Shown here piece by piece: positions 1-11,641 of a stretch of 64,000 nucleotides of DNA. A program made the translations under genes and the position numbers. Numbering within the stretch: the stretch's first letter is position 1; each line of letters starts with the position of its first letter. The notes beneath the pieces are model-generated. The model saw only the letters and a program-made list of their open reading frames with translations, made no database searches and had not been told where the DNA came from. Source of the DNA: Isoetes taiwanensis. Its lineage: Eukaryota; Streptophyta; Lycopodiopsida; Isoetales; Isoetaceae. Location of the stretch: positions 15,439,976 through 15,503,975 of the forward strand of contig JAJEKV010000028.1 of assembly GCA_021234155.1 (NCBI GenBank), read 5' to 3'.

Positions 1-658
1 TCTCTTTCTCATGGAGGTCTGTGGGGTTTTTTGGGATTTGTTTCGATTCTTTTTCTGTTTTCGCCTTGGTTGTCGATGGTGTGTTTCTTTTGTTGGTTGT
101 CTTTTTCTTTCCTATGTTTTTCCGGTGTTGTTTTCCGTCTTTGTGCATGTGGTTTTCACTCCCTTTTTTCTTTCGGCGTATCCACCCAGAGCCTTGTTCC
201 AACTTATTTTCTCCAGTCTGTACCATGTACACCCTTATTTCTATCCATGTATGAATCTTATGTTTAAAGCAGGTCGGCACTGGATTTGTTGCCTGCGCAT
301 AGCTTGATCGACGTTTATCTCTCTTTCTGACTGAACATCCTTATTTGTCTTCTTCGTCAGTTTACGTCCATTTACACTCATACTAAATAGAATGTTGAAT
401 TTAGATTGCAGCATCCTCTTTGTTACATAACTTCATATTATGCAGAAGCCCAGAAAGAAGTTACGGTTTCAAATAAACTTTTGGAACGTTATGATTACAT
501 ATTGTTAGAAAATCATTTTGTTGTGTAGGTGGTTTGTTGTCATAGAGGCTAGAGTTCAAAACCTCATCAAAGCGGTCTCACAACTTCTATCTTGAGTAAC
601 CATCCTCAGGAAAGCAATGGGTAAGGTTTGTGAAAGTTTTTACCTTGTTTGCCTCACC

Positions 659-775
659 AAAAGCAAAAGATTGCCTTGCGTGCCTCATCATGGACCGTAT
701 GGTATCTGGATCATATACAAAAGCTAAAGATTGCCTTGCGTGCCTCATCATGCACCGTATGGTATCTGGATCATT
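659..775 (+). repeat. Tandem repeat, two 60-bp units
   Basis: Two units with a 60-bp period are almost identical. Each contains the segment 'attgccttgcgtgcctcatc' followed by a shared 'accgtatggtatctggatca'. Only a few substitutions separate them, so the duplication is recent compared with the surrounding sequence. Confidence 0.85.
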
Positions 776-1066
776 TTGCCTTGCTTGCTTGTCTTGTTCT
801 TGCTTCTAAAATGTTTATATTTCATATGTGCAAGTTTTTTGTTTCTAGTTCCAGTTCCAAAGTGGTTTGTCTGGATTTCACATCCTTAAAGCAGTGTGTA
901 GCGTTGGATCATAGCAAAAGCTTTTTCTCGCTCTGTTTGTCTTGTTCTTAGCCTTTATAAAGTTTTCTTTCCAGGTGCGAAGGTTTCTTCGCTTGAATGT
1001 GCTAGGGCCTCGGTCAAGTTATGCTTCTTTTCTTGTAGGTTGATGCATGGGGGGTTGGTTCTGTTC

Positions 1067-1137
1067 GAGGTCTTAAAAGGATGAATTACGAGGTCTTAAA
1101 AGGATGTTAAAGGGATGATTACGAGGTCTTAAAAGGA
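1067..1137 (+). repeat. Short tandem repeat 'cgaggtcttaaaaggatg', three copies
   Basis: The word 'gaggtcttaaaaggatg' occurs three times in about 70 bp, spaced by variable short linkers that include 'aattac' and 'attac'. No coding meaning is apparent. Confidence 0.8.
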
Positions 1138-1255
1138 TGGTTACAATAGTTTCTATGTTGAGATTGATTACTCTCGTCCTTGCCTCCTTTTTTATCGGTT
1201 TTGTGTCGAGATTGGTCCTTCTTGTCCTTGCCTCATCATTCCCTTGGTTTGACGC

Positions 1256-1690
1256 CATGCATAGGTCAATTGTGCCCCCTTTTTATAACATTAAACCTTA
1301 TGATAAGGGATCCTTGTGCATAATATTATTAAACATTAAGAACCAAAAGTCTTGGTGCATATTGTTAGACATTAATAACAAAGGTCCTGGTGCATAGGTT
1401 GGTTATGCCTAGGTTGAGTTTGATCCGTCTAATCGACGCCTCCTCTTTCCCTTGTTGTTTTGATGCCCATTGTGCCCCTTTTATTTTATTTTTTGTTATC
1501 AACGTTAAACCTTTTTTGTTATAAACTTTATAATCAGGGGTCCTTGTGCATAATATTATTGAAAACAAGAAGTCCGCGTGCATATTTTTTTCGGGCTGGT
1601 GGTGTACAAAAAAACAAAATTCAAACACTAAATTTCATGGATAACATAGCCAGCCATTACTAACACAAAGGTCTTGTTGCATAGGTTGGT
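1256..1690 (+). repeat. Diverged direct repeat of about 200-230 bp
   Basis: Two related units follow each other. Both run from an 'attgtgcccc' word through 'gttaaacc'-like and 'tccttgtgcataatattatt' words and end in 'tgcataggttggtt'. The second unit holds extra sequence around 1590-1650. They look like an old tandem duplication inside the T-rich block. Confidence 0.6.
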
Positions 1691-3570
1691 TGTACTTGGG
1701 TCCGTTGTTAAGCTATCCACCCCCCACCACCAAAAAAGCATTTTCTTGTTTGTGTTGTCTTTTTTGTTGGTTGCCTTGGATGTGCTTGAGCTTGGTATCT
1801 AGAGTCAGTCCTTGTTTGTTTCGTTGCTTTCTTGGTTGTCTGGTTCTTGCATGGGTCGTATTAGGTAATGGTATGTGCTTTCTTTGTTCTTTCTTTCAGC
1901 TTTTTGGGTTGGTCGGTTTATGGTGTCCATCTTCATTGTCTCTATTTTTCCGTATCTAGATTAACTATCTTACGTGTCAAATCATTTTTTGGCTTTCTTA
2001 CTTGCGTGTATTTGTAAATGTATAAATTATGGGTTATTGCTCATTTTTGCAGAGTCGTCTGGTTCTTTTCTTGGGTCGGTTTGCATTTAGCTTTGTATAA
2101 TTGTCGTGGTGGCTTATCTATCTTCTTGTCGCCTATCTTATTTCTTGTTTACCTTCATTTTGAAATTGACTAGTCCTTCTAGTTTTTAGTGGTGATTGGC
2201 ATATTTGATTTAGTAGGTTCGTCCTAGTGATAGTTTCTCTCTTTGGTGGTCTATTTTATGTCTTTTTTGCTCTCTCTTTCGGATTTGAAGGTTTGAAACC
2301 CCGTCTTGTTTTGTAAGTTACGTAGTGGGTAAAAGTAGGGTTGTTAGATGTTGGTTGTATCAGGTTCCCTTGGGCCAGTTGCTGTTTACATTAGTATATT
2401 TGTCAGAGTTGATGGTTTTTTCCTTTGGTGGCCTGACCATGTATGGTTCCCTCCTTTGTGCAAATGTTGCGTTTACAGCCTTCGTTGGTTTTAGTTGCAA
2501 GGTTCTTGGTGTGGAAAAGCTTCGTGCTATGGTTCGGTTGGGGATGGGATCTCGAGTAGATGCGGATAAGAATCATTTTTTGACTTGGCGACTAGAGGGG
2601 TCAATGTCGGACTGACTTCTTGGTAGTTTTCCTCGTCTTGTCATTATGAAGGGGTGGTGCCATCTCTAGTCAACATTGATGGGGATCGTTGTCAAAACTT
2701 TGTCCACAGAGTTCAACAAGGGACTAACTACTTTGTATGTTGCTTTTTTACGCCAAGTCAGTTTTGCATTTAGTTGCTTCATTGCATTTTGGGCAATTCC
2801 TCACTATATCCTGTATTTAATCAACACATGCCGGTTGCCCCCTTTTCTTGACATTTTGGCACTTGACCTATGGACTTTAGCACGAGTTGTCGGGCGAGTC
2901 AAGTATTTCCAGTATCTTGAAGAACTTTCCCTTAGCTGCATTCGTCATGAGTTGGTGATTCATGTTAGTTCATGCCATGTTGCTTTTGGTTATTCTCGAC
3001 ACTTTCAAATCTTGTAGACATGGTTGTGGTCCATAACGTCTCTGTTTTCTTCCACAATTAGTCCTTTTGTTGCGCTTTGCTTCCATACTTAGATGTGGTC
3101 TTTTTTTTTTGCTTGGGATCTCATGTTTCTCCGTCGTTGGTCTATTGGTACCATTTGTGGTGGTCGTCTTATATTTTGGTCGTTTTGCAGGAGTTTTACA
3201 ATTGGTGGTATTTACTAGAATCATTTGGCTCATTTATACATGGCTTTTGCCAGTGCCATATCTCAGTTGGCATTTTGTGTGGGTTGAGCTATTGCATTCT
3301 TGCAGCATTGGTGCTTGTGACATTTGGTTGCAAATCTTCTTTTATATTCCTTTATGTGGCTAGTTCCATGTACTTGTGTTGACCACCTAGCCAGGTGCCC
3401 CATGCAATTCTTTTGGTTCATTGGCTTCTTTCCATTGCCTTTACTCGTTCCCTTTACTACATGACGTCCATTATTCCCTATTCCCTTTTGTCGACTGTTG
3501 TTCCATTTGTCTCGTTGAGCTCTTATGGTGTCCCTTGAGTCCTAACTCTTGCAGTCCGGGTTGTGCTTGA

Positions 3571-3599
3571 GGGTGAAAGTATGCTGGTGGGTAGCAAAA
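3571..3599 (+). repeat. Left terminal inverted repeat of the 7.7-kb transposon
   Basis: This 29-bp arm starts gggtgaaagtatgctggtgg and ends in AAAA. It is a perfect reverse complement of 11257-11285. The host word TTGA precedes it at 3567-3570. Confidence 0.9.
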
Positions 3600-3621
3600 G
3601 CATGCGTCCGGACGCATGCTT
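3598..3621. repeat. Subterminal 24-bp perfect palindrome
   Basis: A perfect palindrome centred on the tccgga core (agcatgcgtcc followed by ggacgcatgct) directly follows the left terminal repeat. No counterpart is present inside the right end. Palindromes in such a place often serve as transposase-binding or cruciform sites, but that role is inference here. Confidence 0.85.
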
Positions 3622-3886
3622 ATAGCAGGGTTTTAGCCCGCTATCAAGACACCCCCTTTTTTTTTAATCTTGGTGCCGATGGGCGAATCGCCATCATTTC
3701 TTTTTTACGCCCTTCATGTACTTTCGCCGCCCACCTCAATAAACGAGCCGTTAGGAAAATGATTGTGGGCTTTTGGCTGGATTTTCGCGCGAGTGGTGTG
3801 GTAGTACGTTGCAAATTGGATTACTTCGTCATGGCCCGCGAAATTTCTCCCTCCAATTCACTTATCCTCCCTCTCTCAGGAATTTC

Positions 3887-6800
3887 ATGGCGCTCCCTGA
3901 TACCGGCCTGGAGGCAATCACACGTTTAGCATTGGATTTTCGGCCTGATGAATCCCAATACAGTGTTCCAGATTTGTTGGATGTCAATGCAACACAGGAA
4001 ATATCACGTGAAGATCCAGTTTCCTCTGCAATTTACAAGAAATTGGATGCAAAGAAAAAGAGAATACTGATTACTTTAATAAGATGAGAAAAGCAAATAC
4101 TGAATGGGAGGATCTCGAGCATGAGACGCAGGCAAGAAATAGCCAAGCAAGTAGTTGATTACTTCAATAAGCTCACCAAAAAGCATTCACCCGAACTCAA
4201 GGCCGATGTGATGAAGAGGGTGGTTCATCACCACGAAATGGAAATCTCAGAACCTGGAATTTTGCCAAATCCAAAGGAGTGCAAGGCAGCGGGGGTGCTG
4301 CTCAACAACTTGAAACAGACAATGGCAGCCACAAAGAGGCAAAGGAACCATGATGTTTGGAGAGCCAGAACCTCGACACTGGTGATGGCTTCTTCCACAA
4401 AATCGAGATGCAATTCCACTATGGCAGGGCTGTTAGGTGCATCTAATTCTTGCTTTCATGCCTGTGCTTCTTTGTGCTTTTAAGTGCTTTTAAGTGCTTG
4501 TATCTGCTGAGTGATGCTGGATGAGATATGTTCATTGATTAATGTGCAATATTTCTTATGATAGGTTGCATGAGGTCAACAATTGCAACTGCTGCATTAA
4601 GAAAATCGGAAGCCGTCCTTGGAAATGGTCCGTGGTCTAGCTTCCAAAGGAGGTTGAGGTGCGATTCTCTCTCCCCTCGCAAAGCAAAGCATAACGTAAT
4701 TGGAAACAAAATAGCAGAGTCTCTCCTTGCAAGAAAGATGTTGTGAACACCGTTGGAGAGTCAAGCTTCAATTTTCTTATCCCTTGCACCTTATGGAGGT
4801 CACACAGTGTATAAGTTTCCATACAAATTTTTCTTCGCTATTGTTGCATAAATATTTCTAACCAACGGCCACCATTCAAATTTGAGCTATTTCAACAATA
4901 CAAAAAGGCACATCCTGAACACCTGTTTGCATAAAGGCTTTCGAAGTTGAAGCCTATTTATGTAAAGAAAGTATCGTAAAAATATGCTTGAGGAAACCCT
5001 TGATGTTGCATATACCATATGAAGTTGGAGTATGCCGACATTGAGTTAGCCCCCCGAATGCATTAAGGTCGTACCAAAAAACCGGATTTCATGGTGAAGA
5101 GTGCAAGTGCACCTGCGAGGTCTGGTGGACTGGTGAGACGGTCCGCCAGCCAATATATGTATGACTCAACCAATGAGCCGAGACGGTTCACGGAGGGTCA
5201 GTGGTTTGCAACAAGAGCGAGGGTGAAGAATGGCATAAACATGATCGCTTGATGCGCATATGTCGGCGTGGGCATAAAAACTCTTCCTATATGTCCAAGA
5301 GAGAGAGAGAATCATGAGTTCTTGCTTGAATGGAAGACGCTTGAAAAGGTAATACTCTTTTATTGCATCTTTCGCAACATGCCGATATGTCTTTGCCATC
5401 CGGCCGAAAACCGCTTTTGTGCTTTCAACTTGCGCTAATCTTCTGTTTTATGCTACAGACCTTGTTACAGATTCCAGTGGAGACAGAAGAGGCTGGTGGA
5501 GTTGCAGCCTGCGTTACCAAGGAGGTGCCAGGTGGCAGCAGAAAGAAAAGAGCCAATGCCACCAAGAAGGGAAACAAAAGTAAGAAATCCAAGGTAGTTT
5601 GGTGGGACCTGGCTGAAGCAGACAAGTTGAGAAGAAGGGAAACAAAAGTAAGAAATCCAAGCAAGCTGGTGGGACACAGACTGAAGCTGCAGCACAAGAC
5701 GAGACCTCAAATGGCAAGGGGAAAAAAAAAGAAAGGACCAAAGCCAGTTCCTCGATTGTCTTACAAGAGAACGGCAGTGAAGGATTTCATTTCATATATG
5801 TGTTCCACATTGAAGATATTCGTGCCACACAATTCTGTGGGCTAGATGGCGTGCCATGCAATTCGTGAGTTGCCCGACAATATCCAAGATGACACCATTG
5901 TTTCGTAATTGATTTTGCAGAGAATTACAAAGATAAAAATACAAAGGAGGTTCAAAGCCAGCATTGGCACAATGACCAGATAACAATTCTCGTCCACATC
6001 ACGTATAGGATGGACATCAGTTCTGGGATCAGAAAGCTATTGAAGGAAACCCATTTTTACTTGAGTGATGACAAGCTTCATGACACTCTTTTGTGCAAAG
6101 ACTGCCTTAGAAAGCACAATTCATGGCTTGTATCAAATGGTGTAGATTTCTCCGGGCATATAGTTTGGTCGATGGTTGTTCTAGCCAATTCAAATCTGCC
6201 CGCCATTCTATTTCCTACCAAGATATCACCATGAGCTAGGGAAGGAAATAGTATGGAATTTCATTGGGACAGCCCATGGTAAGGGAGAGCACGATGGGCA
6301 AGGGGCGGTCCTTAAAGGGGCATTCACTAGAGAGCAGCTCAAGTATGATGGGGTGAGATTTAGGGGTGTTGCTGATGCATGTGAATTCGCAACTCACCGG
6401 AATGAAGGTACCAACAACGGGGACATCAAAAGGTATTATGCTTTCATCTGGCGTGATTCTGTTGGTAGTCTTTGTAAACTGGCTGTAATGTCTTTGAATA
6501 GTGCTTTCATCCGCTTTAAAGTCTTTATCTGTGAACTGTTGTCTTGTGATGAGTAGTCTTTGATTATGCGCCCGTGAGATGCAATACTTGTTGTTTCCTT
6601 GCGTGTACTTCGGTAATTGGAAGGATGATGTTGATAGGACGCAACCACCGGATCGCGTGCCGTGGTGGAAGGGACCAAGCAAATACACAAAGATCCTGAC
6701 ATACTTGGCCAAATCAAGCACAAGGGTGGCTCATAGAGGTTTAAGTTGTTTCGTGGTAACTGCTTTGAAAGGAAATCGGGTCATCTTGTGTGAACAAGCA

Positions 6801-7265
6801 CAGATTGAAGAATTGGAAATATGTTACACTAAAGCCAGATAAGTCTACTGGTGAAGGTACTGAAGACGAAATCGATGAGGCATTTTTTGAAGGTGATGGA
6901 GAATGGCTATCCGGAAACGTAGAGGAAGGTGATAACTTTGTCGTTGTTGTGGAAAGGAAAATCAGGAGAATGCAGATTTCTATGTGGTTAAATGTGTTAA
7001 GCCGAGGCATATCCTTGACAGAATTGTCAAGGATAGCTGGGGTCAGACCTTCAATGTGGATGAACATATATTGGCTAGTTTGTACTATGCTGCCCAGCCA
7101 GATGGTAGTTGGGAGCTACTTGAAGACAGAGGCCTGACTTTCCAGTACAGTCATCACGTATCAGCTATCAAGTTTGAGATGAATCAGATTCCTGGCACCA
7201 ACAGATTTTCCCTTGAACAGGCTACTCACCAGATGATCCTTGACAGTCTGCCATATGAAGGTTGA
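3887..7265 (+). pseudogene. Transposase-like gene remnant (SDGC..QFK / HGKGEHDG type)
   Basis: This is a chain of + strand coding pieces in different frames. An N-terminal piece starts at ATG 3887 (MALPDTGLEAIT...) and another spans 4121-4483. A Lys-rich stretch covers about 5460-5845 and includes a duplicated 28-bp segment. Then come HWHNDQITILVHI (near 5960-6005), SDDKLHDTL (near 6065), DGCSSQFKSA (near 6171) and NFIGTAHGKGEHDG (6255-6297), followed by GAVLKGAFTREQLK. A C-terminal domain (6790-7265) ends in SWGQTFNVDEHILASLYY and the stop after LDSLPYEG. I recall these motifs from repetitive transposase-like proteins of seedless plants and other eukaryotes, but I cannot name the family with certainty. 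Several frameshifts and in-frame stops separate the pieces. Some gaps may be introns, such as 4490-4560, but the break in the DGC..QFK segment is a true frameshift as read. It lies in the left half of the TIR element and is probably its transposase. Confidence 0.6.
5566..5661 (+). repeat. 28-bp direct repeat inside the Lys-rich transposase segment
   Basis: The words 'gaagggaaacaaaagtaaga' plus 'aatccaag' occur near 5567 and again near 5634. Each encodes a Lys-rich tract. The second copy is read in a different frame, which shows a local duplication that may itself have shifted the frame. Confidence 0.7.
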
Positions 7266-7560
7266 ATATGCTTGGCCTAGTTGTTTTATCATTGTAACAA
7301 ATCTGTAGTTGTGTACTTGTCTCAAATTTTGATCATTGTATTGGAGACAATGCCTCTAAGACAATGTTTGTAGTATTGGTTTGAATTATTGGAGTATTTT
7401 AGTATTGGAAACAATGCTTGTAGTATTGGAGAGTAAGCTTGATATATATTACAGAAAATTGTACACTCAAGATTAGAACATCACTCAAGATCACTCAATC
7501 ATCAAGATAAGACAAAGTAATCATACATATATATTACAAAAAGTACTTGTACAATGGTTA
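7266..7560. other. Intergenic convergence zone of the transposon, AT-rich with short repeats
   Basis: This lies between the 3' ends of the two convergent transposon genes. It contains repeated words such as tagtattgga and acaatg and no ORF I recognise. It would hold both polyadenylation regions, but no clear AATAAA signal was assigned. Confidence 0.5.
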
Positions 7561-8334
7561 CTTCATGAGTCATCGGTCTTGAGTCATCTTTGCCGGTCGC
7601 CAGAAGGGTGCCCAAAGAAATGCCTTTGTTGTACTCTAATGGAGAATTGAGGATATAGTAGGCGAGACAAGATAGTTGTTGAGGCAAAGAATCCAAAGAC
7701 TACAACCTGTCTCCTCTTCCAACCATGCATCGCTGATGTCAACCTTGTGAGATCGTTTCCTTTTCCTGACAAAAGATGAGAAGACAAGTATTCCAAAGTT
7801 GGACACACAAACTTCTCGCAAAAAGTTGTCCTCTTCTTGTCCCTTGAAAGGCATAATGGGAAGGGTTGTGTGTGCGGGGTTTAGAAACCCTTTGTGTAGG
7901 TCATCATCAACCAAGAAAATCATACCATGATTTTGAGGAAAATCCTCAAGTACAACCTTCAACTCCTTGAAAAAAATGCTTTTTTCTGGTCTGTTTGGAT
8001 GCTTGCATGCATAGCAATGCTCTTGACCATAAACCTTCAAGAATCTGGTCTCGCAAATCGGGAACAATGCATCCACCATATCCCTTGTATTCAAGTAGAG
8101 AAGCACTCCAAATAACAATATCAAACCTCTGCGAGTGCCCACTCCACAAACTCATGATACCAGGTCCGCAAATGAGGTACTTATTTGCGTTTCTTTACAA
8201 CATGCTTGGTTTGTGGTGGAGGCAAGATTTTCCCGCTCATTCTCCTCTGTTGTAGTATGCATGCCGATTACACCATTTACGTCCAGCACCATCAACTTCC
8301 GTCTGGGTGTCCATCCTTGGATGTTTGCAACCAC
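7560..8334 (-). pseudogene. FCP1/NIF-type HAD phosphatase-like domain, frameshifted
   Basis: Reading the - strand gives RRKLMVLDVNGVI (8265-8298), then HEFVEW near 8140, RFDIVIWSAS (near 8115), NTRDMVDALFP, KVYGQEHCYA, SIFFKELKVVLEDFP (near 7980-7935), MIFLVDDDLHKGFLNP (near 7920-7875) and FKGQEEDNFL. Order and spacing match the FCP1-homology (NLI-interacting factor) HAD fold: nucleophile motif, WSA segment, then the VDD motif IV. In motif I the usual DxDGT reads DVNGV, so the second Asp (general acid/base) is Asn and phosphatase activity is doubtful even if the gene were intact. At least two frameshifts occur between the WSA segment and what follows. It is the C-terminal part of the - strand gene in the TIR element. 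Host capture or a long-standing element gene are both possible. Confidence 0.6.
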
Positions 8335-10420
8335 TGTCGATGTGTCTTTGCATCGTGCTTGTCTGTCTTTGCAATGTGTCTTTGGACTCTGGAAGTGCTA
8401 TCGGGAGGTGTCTTTGGACGATGTTGCAACCTCTTTGGACTCTGCTTTATCTTTGCTACCAGATGATGGAGAGTGCTGATAGCCATAGTCAGATTCATCC
8501 TTATTGGTATCTCCCCGCCCCAATGTATGGGTGTTTCCCCTGGCCATCGGTAACCCTTGCTTTGCCTTTGTCCTCGGTTTCTTCATTCACGACTGCCTTG
8601 TTCTCTTGCATGCAAGGATGAGCTGCAATTAACAACCCAAATTCTCAAAACACATTCTGAAATATAACAGGGATAACGTGCATCTTTTGTATGTTAGAGT
8701 TTGTCTTTGGCACTTCTTTATCTCAGATTGTCTTCTTCATCGATTCACTAAGTATAACCATTGGTGCCTTCTTTTCCTGCCGGATAAGTTTTTGAAGCCT
8801 AAGTTGAATAATCCAAACCAAAATTTGCACATTAAAGGTGGAATAAAACAGGGATCAAATATATTAATTGTTTGAACAAAAACCTTTTGGTGATGGTTTA
8901 GGGTTGTCTTGCAAAATCAAGGTTTGCTTGCACGAAATACATAAGGCAAAATTACATTAGCCATGTTTTTCTTTCCAAATGCTACTTCTATGGGGACGCC
9001 CTCATCAAGGTCATTTTCCTCGACTCACCCTCACTTTCTTCTTCCACAACCTTCCTGCCCTTGACCGTGTCAACTTGTTCACCGCTTAACGATCGCCTCG
9101 AACTGGACGTCCGACATCTTCGCCATCGTTTTCCTTCCCCGCAAAGAACAAGCGGTGTTAGAGGAGGCCTTTGTAAGAGGCAAAATGCGGCAGAATTTGG
9201 AACTATACTATAATTGTTGGCACCATCACTACTACTTGAATCTCCCTTGGATTCAAAGATGCTTTAGTGTCTCCAAAGACCTTTGCCTTTGCCAAGTCTT
9301 TGCAGGCCAAGAGGCCGGTAGTTTGTCGTCAATGTCTACAAAGACCTTCCGATCTTTGTCAATTCAAAATCGAGCACGAAAATAGGCATGTACCTTTTTC
9401 CCATGTCTTGGCGTGGAGTGTGAACCCTTGTGGACTTGTGCTTGGCTGATCCCGGGTCCTTTTACTTTTTGTGTGATTTGTTTGTTTTCCTTTTCCTGCG
9501 CCGCTACCGTGAGTTGTGTCTACATGCTCATCAACATCAATTATCTTCTTCTCGGTTTTGTGAGTTGTTCCAAAGATGCAACACTTCCTGCTTCTTGTAT
9601 TAAGCTTACCTATTTCCTGCACTAAGCCGGTAGGAATGGTCTCTGCACTTTCGGCAAAGATCCTTTTTCCATGAGCAACCGGTGCGGCTAACGTGATAAT
9701 GATGTCCACATTTCATCCGCAGTCGAGGGTGTAATCATCCCGAATGCAAGACCACGGTGGAGCATCTCTCCTCATTTCCAATTGGCAATCGGAATGGTAT
9801 TGGAGTGATCTTGACCACCGATCATTTCTCTTGGTCATCTCCCTCGGCTGGCGACATTCTCAAGTGTCTTCTTTGGGCTTTTGCAAGGAGGGACTCGTTG
9901 TTGGCAATCTCGCCAGCTTAGTGCAGCCACCTTTTCTACACAGGTTTGATCTATTGGCCCGCCCCCATTTCAAGTAGGGACTTCAACATATATTCTCGCC
10001 ATATCTTTCTCCCTCTCCAAAGAATGAATCTCGTGAGACACCGCATTAGGATCCGGCAAAGGCTTGAAGACGTGCAATATTATCCTTTATGGTCTTCAAC
10101 TTCCCCTCTGCGGTAGAAGAAGCTTCCCTTTGCCTCAGTTATGCAGCTGTTCCTTCTTTGACACTAGGTCATTCTCGCTTTGCAATTTTAGGGCTTCCCG
10201 TGATATCTTGGATCATGCTTTCCGTGACGGGAAATATTTTCCCCATAAGCCGAGAATGTTCTTTGGACACATTGAAGTACTCTGAATGACAACCTCCTTC
10301 TAATTTTACAGCGATTACTGGCGAGGCCGGCTTTTCTGCAATGCTTTCGTGTGTCGTTGTTCTCCGTGATTTGCTTTGGGCTCTCTTTGTGTTCACGTGG
10401 CCACTTGGCTTTGGGGTTCA
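8335..10420 (-). pseudogene. Lys/Ser-rich N-terminal part of the transposon's HAD-domain gene
   Basis: Upstream of the HAD domain the - strand reads as hydrophilic pieces. One is a segment with VIAVKLEGGCHSEYFNVSKE and IQDITGSPKIAKRE (about 10396-10169). Another is a Lys/His/Thr-rich tract (about 9709-9359: KTEKKIIDVDEHVDTTHG, KGKQTNHTKSKRTRDQPS). The last is a Ser/Lys/Glu-rich linker (about 8586-8398: SSGSKDKAESKEVATSSKDT) leading into the HAD domain. Frames change between pieces and I recognise no named domain. They may form one gene with introns or a decayed reading frame. The order suggests a long, possibly partly disordered or coiled N-terminus. Confidence 0.4.
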
Positions 10421-11256
10421 CTCTTGACCTTGCTCGAATAGGCTCTCTTTTTTTGCCACCACCTGCCCAATTGACCTTGAAATTTTCTCGATCCCGCTTG
10501 GCCCTCTTGCGCTTGTTGAATGCAAATAAAAAGGAAACCGTCTTCCTTACTTCTCTTTCTTCAATCCTTCGGGTATATCTTGCTCAACGGCTCAATTAGA
10601 GCTTCTCAAGGTGCTCTGGCCTTATTTTGTCGATGGATGTCTTGTTCGAATGACACCATTGGTGTCCCAAACCTCATTATATTCTCTCATGCGGATATCA
10701 CATCCGTTCGAAATTGAGAGGGATGCACACCCTCGCTTGATAGACCCGCGTAGGCATGGAAGTCCTCCTCGGCTTCGACAATCAGCCCGCCGGGTCTTAG
10801 GGGCACGCTCATCCGGGCTGAAAGAAATCAAGAAAAACAAATTAACAGGCACCATAAGCCATCAAAATTGGATTTGCATTTTGCTTACCCCTGCGATGGC
10901 ATCCATTGGAATTGCCGGCCGAGCCCGATTAACAACCTTCACCACCATAGTTTTTTTGGCGTTTGAGTTTTGGAATACTAAGCTTGGAGTGAATCCGAAA
11001 TTCTAGAGCTTCTTCTCCATGGGCTATTTGGCCGAGTAGCAAAAGGTGGGGAGCACGGTTCGAAATTACAAATTCAAAGTTCAAGCTACCCTTCGGGTCA
11101 CAAATCATTAGTTACGGTGGGGCGGTAAGAAGGTTATGATTGAAACGGTACGCCCCCTATGTGAAGTGACGGGCATAGCATAGGTTACACTTCAATTGGT
11201 GAAGGGTGGAAAAAATAGTATGAAGGGTGCTGGTGCTGGGTGCTGGGGTCGCGTTT
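10421..11256. other. Right subterminal region of the transposon
   Basis: I saw no convincing gene. Candidate frames on both strands lack recognisable motifs. It would contain the promoter and 5' end of the - strand gene. A short GGTGCTGG-type repeat (gaagggtgctggtgctgggtgctggg, read in pieces) lies at 11222-11248, just inside the right terminal repeat. Confidence 0.45.
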
Positions 11257-11285
11257 TTTTGCTACCCACCAGCATACTTTCACCC
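11257..11285 (-). repeat. Right terminal inverted repeat of the 7.7-kb transposon
   Basis: This is a perfect reverse complement of 3571-3599. The sequence TTGAG follows immediately and matches the left flank. Confidence 0.9.
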
Positions 11286-11641
11286 TTGAGTTGCTTCCAT
11301 ACGTCATTATGCTGCTCTGCTTGTCCGAGTTGTCCTGAGTTGTCCCATCTGTCTGATTGCTCGTAGCATTCTTGTCTCATGATTTCTCAGCAGTAGTTTG
11401 TTCACTTGCGTATACATGATTTGTTCCTCTCACTCGTGCTTTTTCCCTGGTCTTTGCAGTGGTAGTTTGTTCGATTGCCCAATTTATTTCCCTCGCCTTT
11501 CCATTTCGCAGCGATTTTCTAGTGCCTCTTTTCTTTATCCCAGTTCTCCATCCATTTCATTTGTTTTGCTTCCCTTTTTTGCTATAAGATTCTTGAGCTT
11601 TGTTTCTAGGTGTATGTATAGGTAGATAAGTGCATGCTTGT

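Larger units (their letters stand above)
1..3570. other. Pyrimidine-rich repetitive non-coding block, left part
   Basis: The + strand is strongly T-rich and A-poor over the whole stretch. The open frames are short hydrophobic Phe/Leu/Cys/Ser runs, as expected when poly-pyrimidine DNA is translated, and I recognise no protein. Several diverged tandem repeats lie inside it. The same composition resumes right after the transposon that ends at 11285, so this is probably the left half of one larger repetitive element or decayed repeat region. No promoter, splice pattern or RNA gene could be supported. Confidence 0.6.
3571..11285. mobile_element. 7.7-kb TIR DNA transposon with two convergent gene remnants
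   Basis: The first 29 bases (beginning gggtgaaag) reappear as a perfect reverse complement at the far end (ending ctttcaccc). The flanking host words are TTGA on both sides, or CTTGAG on both sides if the repeat is taken one base shorter, which reads as a 4- or 6-bp target site duplication. Inside are a transposase-like gene remnant on + (3887-7265) and, converging on it, an FCP1/NIF HAD-domain gene remnant on - (about 10420-7560). Host DNA of the same T-rich type lies on both sides. I cannot assign the superfamily from the repeats alone. Both genes are broken, so this copy is not autonomous as read. Confidence 0.8.

Noticed and set aside
11-307. Overlapping hydrophobic ORFs at the start of the window
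   Set aside because: T-rich low-complexity DNA gives Phe/Leu/Cys-rich frames in every phase; no motif or codon signal.
5425-5741. Three overlapping - strand Leu/Phe/Ser-rich ORFs
   Set aside because: They are shadows of the Lys-rich + strand transposase segment.
6236-6723. 160-aa - strand ORF
   Set aside because: It lies opposite the HGKGEHDG transposase region, has no motif and is a complementary-strand shadow.
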